DNA of 6,478 nucleotides from a bacterium. Its GTDB lineage: Bacteria > Verrucomicrobiota > Verrucomicrobiae > Opitutales > Opitutaceae. Made by a program: the position numbers and the translations under genes. The notes below the pieces were generated by a model, which made no database searches, was not told the origin of the DNA, and worked only from the letters and a program-made list of their open reading frames with translations. The stretch covers positions 1 through 6,478 of the forward strand of contig JAJXYI010000310.1 in NCBI GenBank assembly GCA_021780625.1. The letters run 5' to 3'. Each line of letters opens with the position of its first letter. Within the stretch, counting starts at the first letter, position 1. Below are positions 5,908 through 6,478 of the stretch, piece by piece.

Positions 5908-6478
5908 TCAGCGGTCCTTCGAGTACGGCGTGCCGATCGACCTTGGCGCGACCGACTTCCCGACGAAGCCCGCGAGCAGCAGGATCGTGAGCGCGTAGGG
6001 CAGGGCCACGATGATCTGTACTGGAATCGTCCCTACAAGCGGCAGGGCGACGCCCTGGAGCCGGGCCGCGGCGGCGTCGGCGAACGCGAAGAGCAGGCAG
6101 GCTCCGAGCGCGGGCCAGGGCTTCCATTTGCCGAAGATGAGCGCCGCGAGCGCCAGGTAGCCCTTGCCCGCGGTCATGTCGCGCACGAAACCCGCCCCGG
6201 CCGCCGTGGACAGGTAGGTGCCCGCCACCCCGCACAGCGCGCCGGAGACGAGCATGGCCTGGTAGCGCAGTGCGTTCACGGATACGCCCGCGGTGTCCAC
6301 CGCGTGCGGATTCTCGCCGACCGCGCGCAGGCGCAGCCCGAAGCGCGTGCGGTACAGCACCCAGGCCGAGAAGGGCACCAGCGCGGCGGCGAGGTAGACG
6401 AGCAGGTTGTGCCCGCTCAGGAGCTGCGCGTACATCAGGCCGGGAAACGGCGCCGCATGCGCCGCCTGCCGCGCCCAG
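5908..6478 (-). CDS. ABC transporter permease, BMP (nucleoside/simple sugar) type, partial
   Basis: C-terminal 189 codons of an inner-membrane permease whose 5' end lies beyond the right edge. The frame stays open from the ATG at 6435 up to 6478 (encoding WARQAAHAAPFPGL), so that ATG is internal. Numbered from that Met, LYRTRFGLRLRAVGENPHAVDTAG at 27-50 is the cytoplasmic coupling loop typical of BPD_transp_2 permeases. It is followed by GALCGVAGTYLS, DMTAGKGYLALAALIFGKWKP (86-106), FAFADAAAARLQG, and a closing LAGFVGKSVAPRSIGTPY. These match the second permease of BMP-type importers (NupQ/YufQ-like) for purine nucleosides or related compounds. The partner permease, ATPase and BMP lipoprotein would be expected just upstream, outside the window. 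Substrate unknown. The TSUP gene follows by 16 bases. Confidence 0.92.
   Translation of the reverse strand, partial: WARQAAHAAPFPGLMYAQLLSGHNLLVYLAAALVPFSAWVLYRTRFGLRLRAVGENPHAVDTAGVSVNALRYQAMLVSGALCGVAGTYLSTAAGAGFVRDMTAGKGYLALAALIFGKWKPWPALGACLLFAFADAAAARLQGVALPLVGTIPVQIIVALPYALTILLLAGFVGKSVAPRSIGTPYSKDR

Noticed and set aside
5343..5990. Long + strand frame (215 codons) opposite the TSUP gene
   Set aside because: It is a shadow frame; the - strand carries an intact TSUP protein with both repeat halves.

Overview
The window is GC-rich (roughly two thirds G+C by eye) and densely coded, with a typical bacterial layout. Family-level impressions point to a verrucomicrobial, possibly Opitutaceae-like, bacterium. 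These are the Amt with a signal peptide and a short LEAYVNN pre-domain, the long cystathionine-synthase-like PLP enzyme that opens with an HAVSCSLPTLRDVRGYEE block, and a small secreted protein with a GPGxxYW start. This placement comes from memory of these families and is not tested; no rRNA or other marker gene is present.

Layout, left to right: (1) A small four-helix DUF2231 membrane protein (+, start 25 or further upstream) ends at 423. It converges on a small secreted repeat protein (-, 493-879), and GC-rich hairpins fill the 69-base gap. (2) A stretch of about 520 bases without a convincing gene (880-1402) ends in a strikingly AT-rich block (31% GC over 1241-1380) just upstream of the ammonium transporter. 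(3) amt (+, 1403-2845) is followed by a strong GC-rich hairpin. (4) A run of three + strand genes follows: a PLP-dependent Cys/Met-metabolism-type enzyme (2960-4483), a DUF167/YggU protein 8 bases downstream (4492-4770), and an unrecognised 92-residue protein (4820-5098). (5) Converging on these with a 16-base gap is a - strand pair. The upstream member is a BMP-type (nucleoside/simple sugar) ABC permease cut by the right edge of the window (5908-6478). Sixteen bases downstream of it lies a YfcA-like TSUP membrane transporter (5115-5891).

Functionally this is mostly a transport and housekeeping neighbourhood: ammonium uptake, a sulfur amino acid-type PLP enzyme, an anion or sulfur-compound transporter, and an ABC importer permease. 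I see no mobile element, CRISPR array, RNA gene or defence system. No P-II gene (glnK) sits beside amt. The least explained items are the secreted tandem-repeat cysteine protein, the AT-rich amt leader with a 13-codon ORF overlapping the amt start codon, and the unrecognised 92-residue protein. I did not find evidence for an exciting undescribed multi-gene system.
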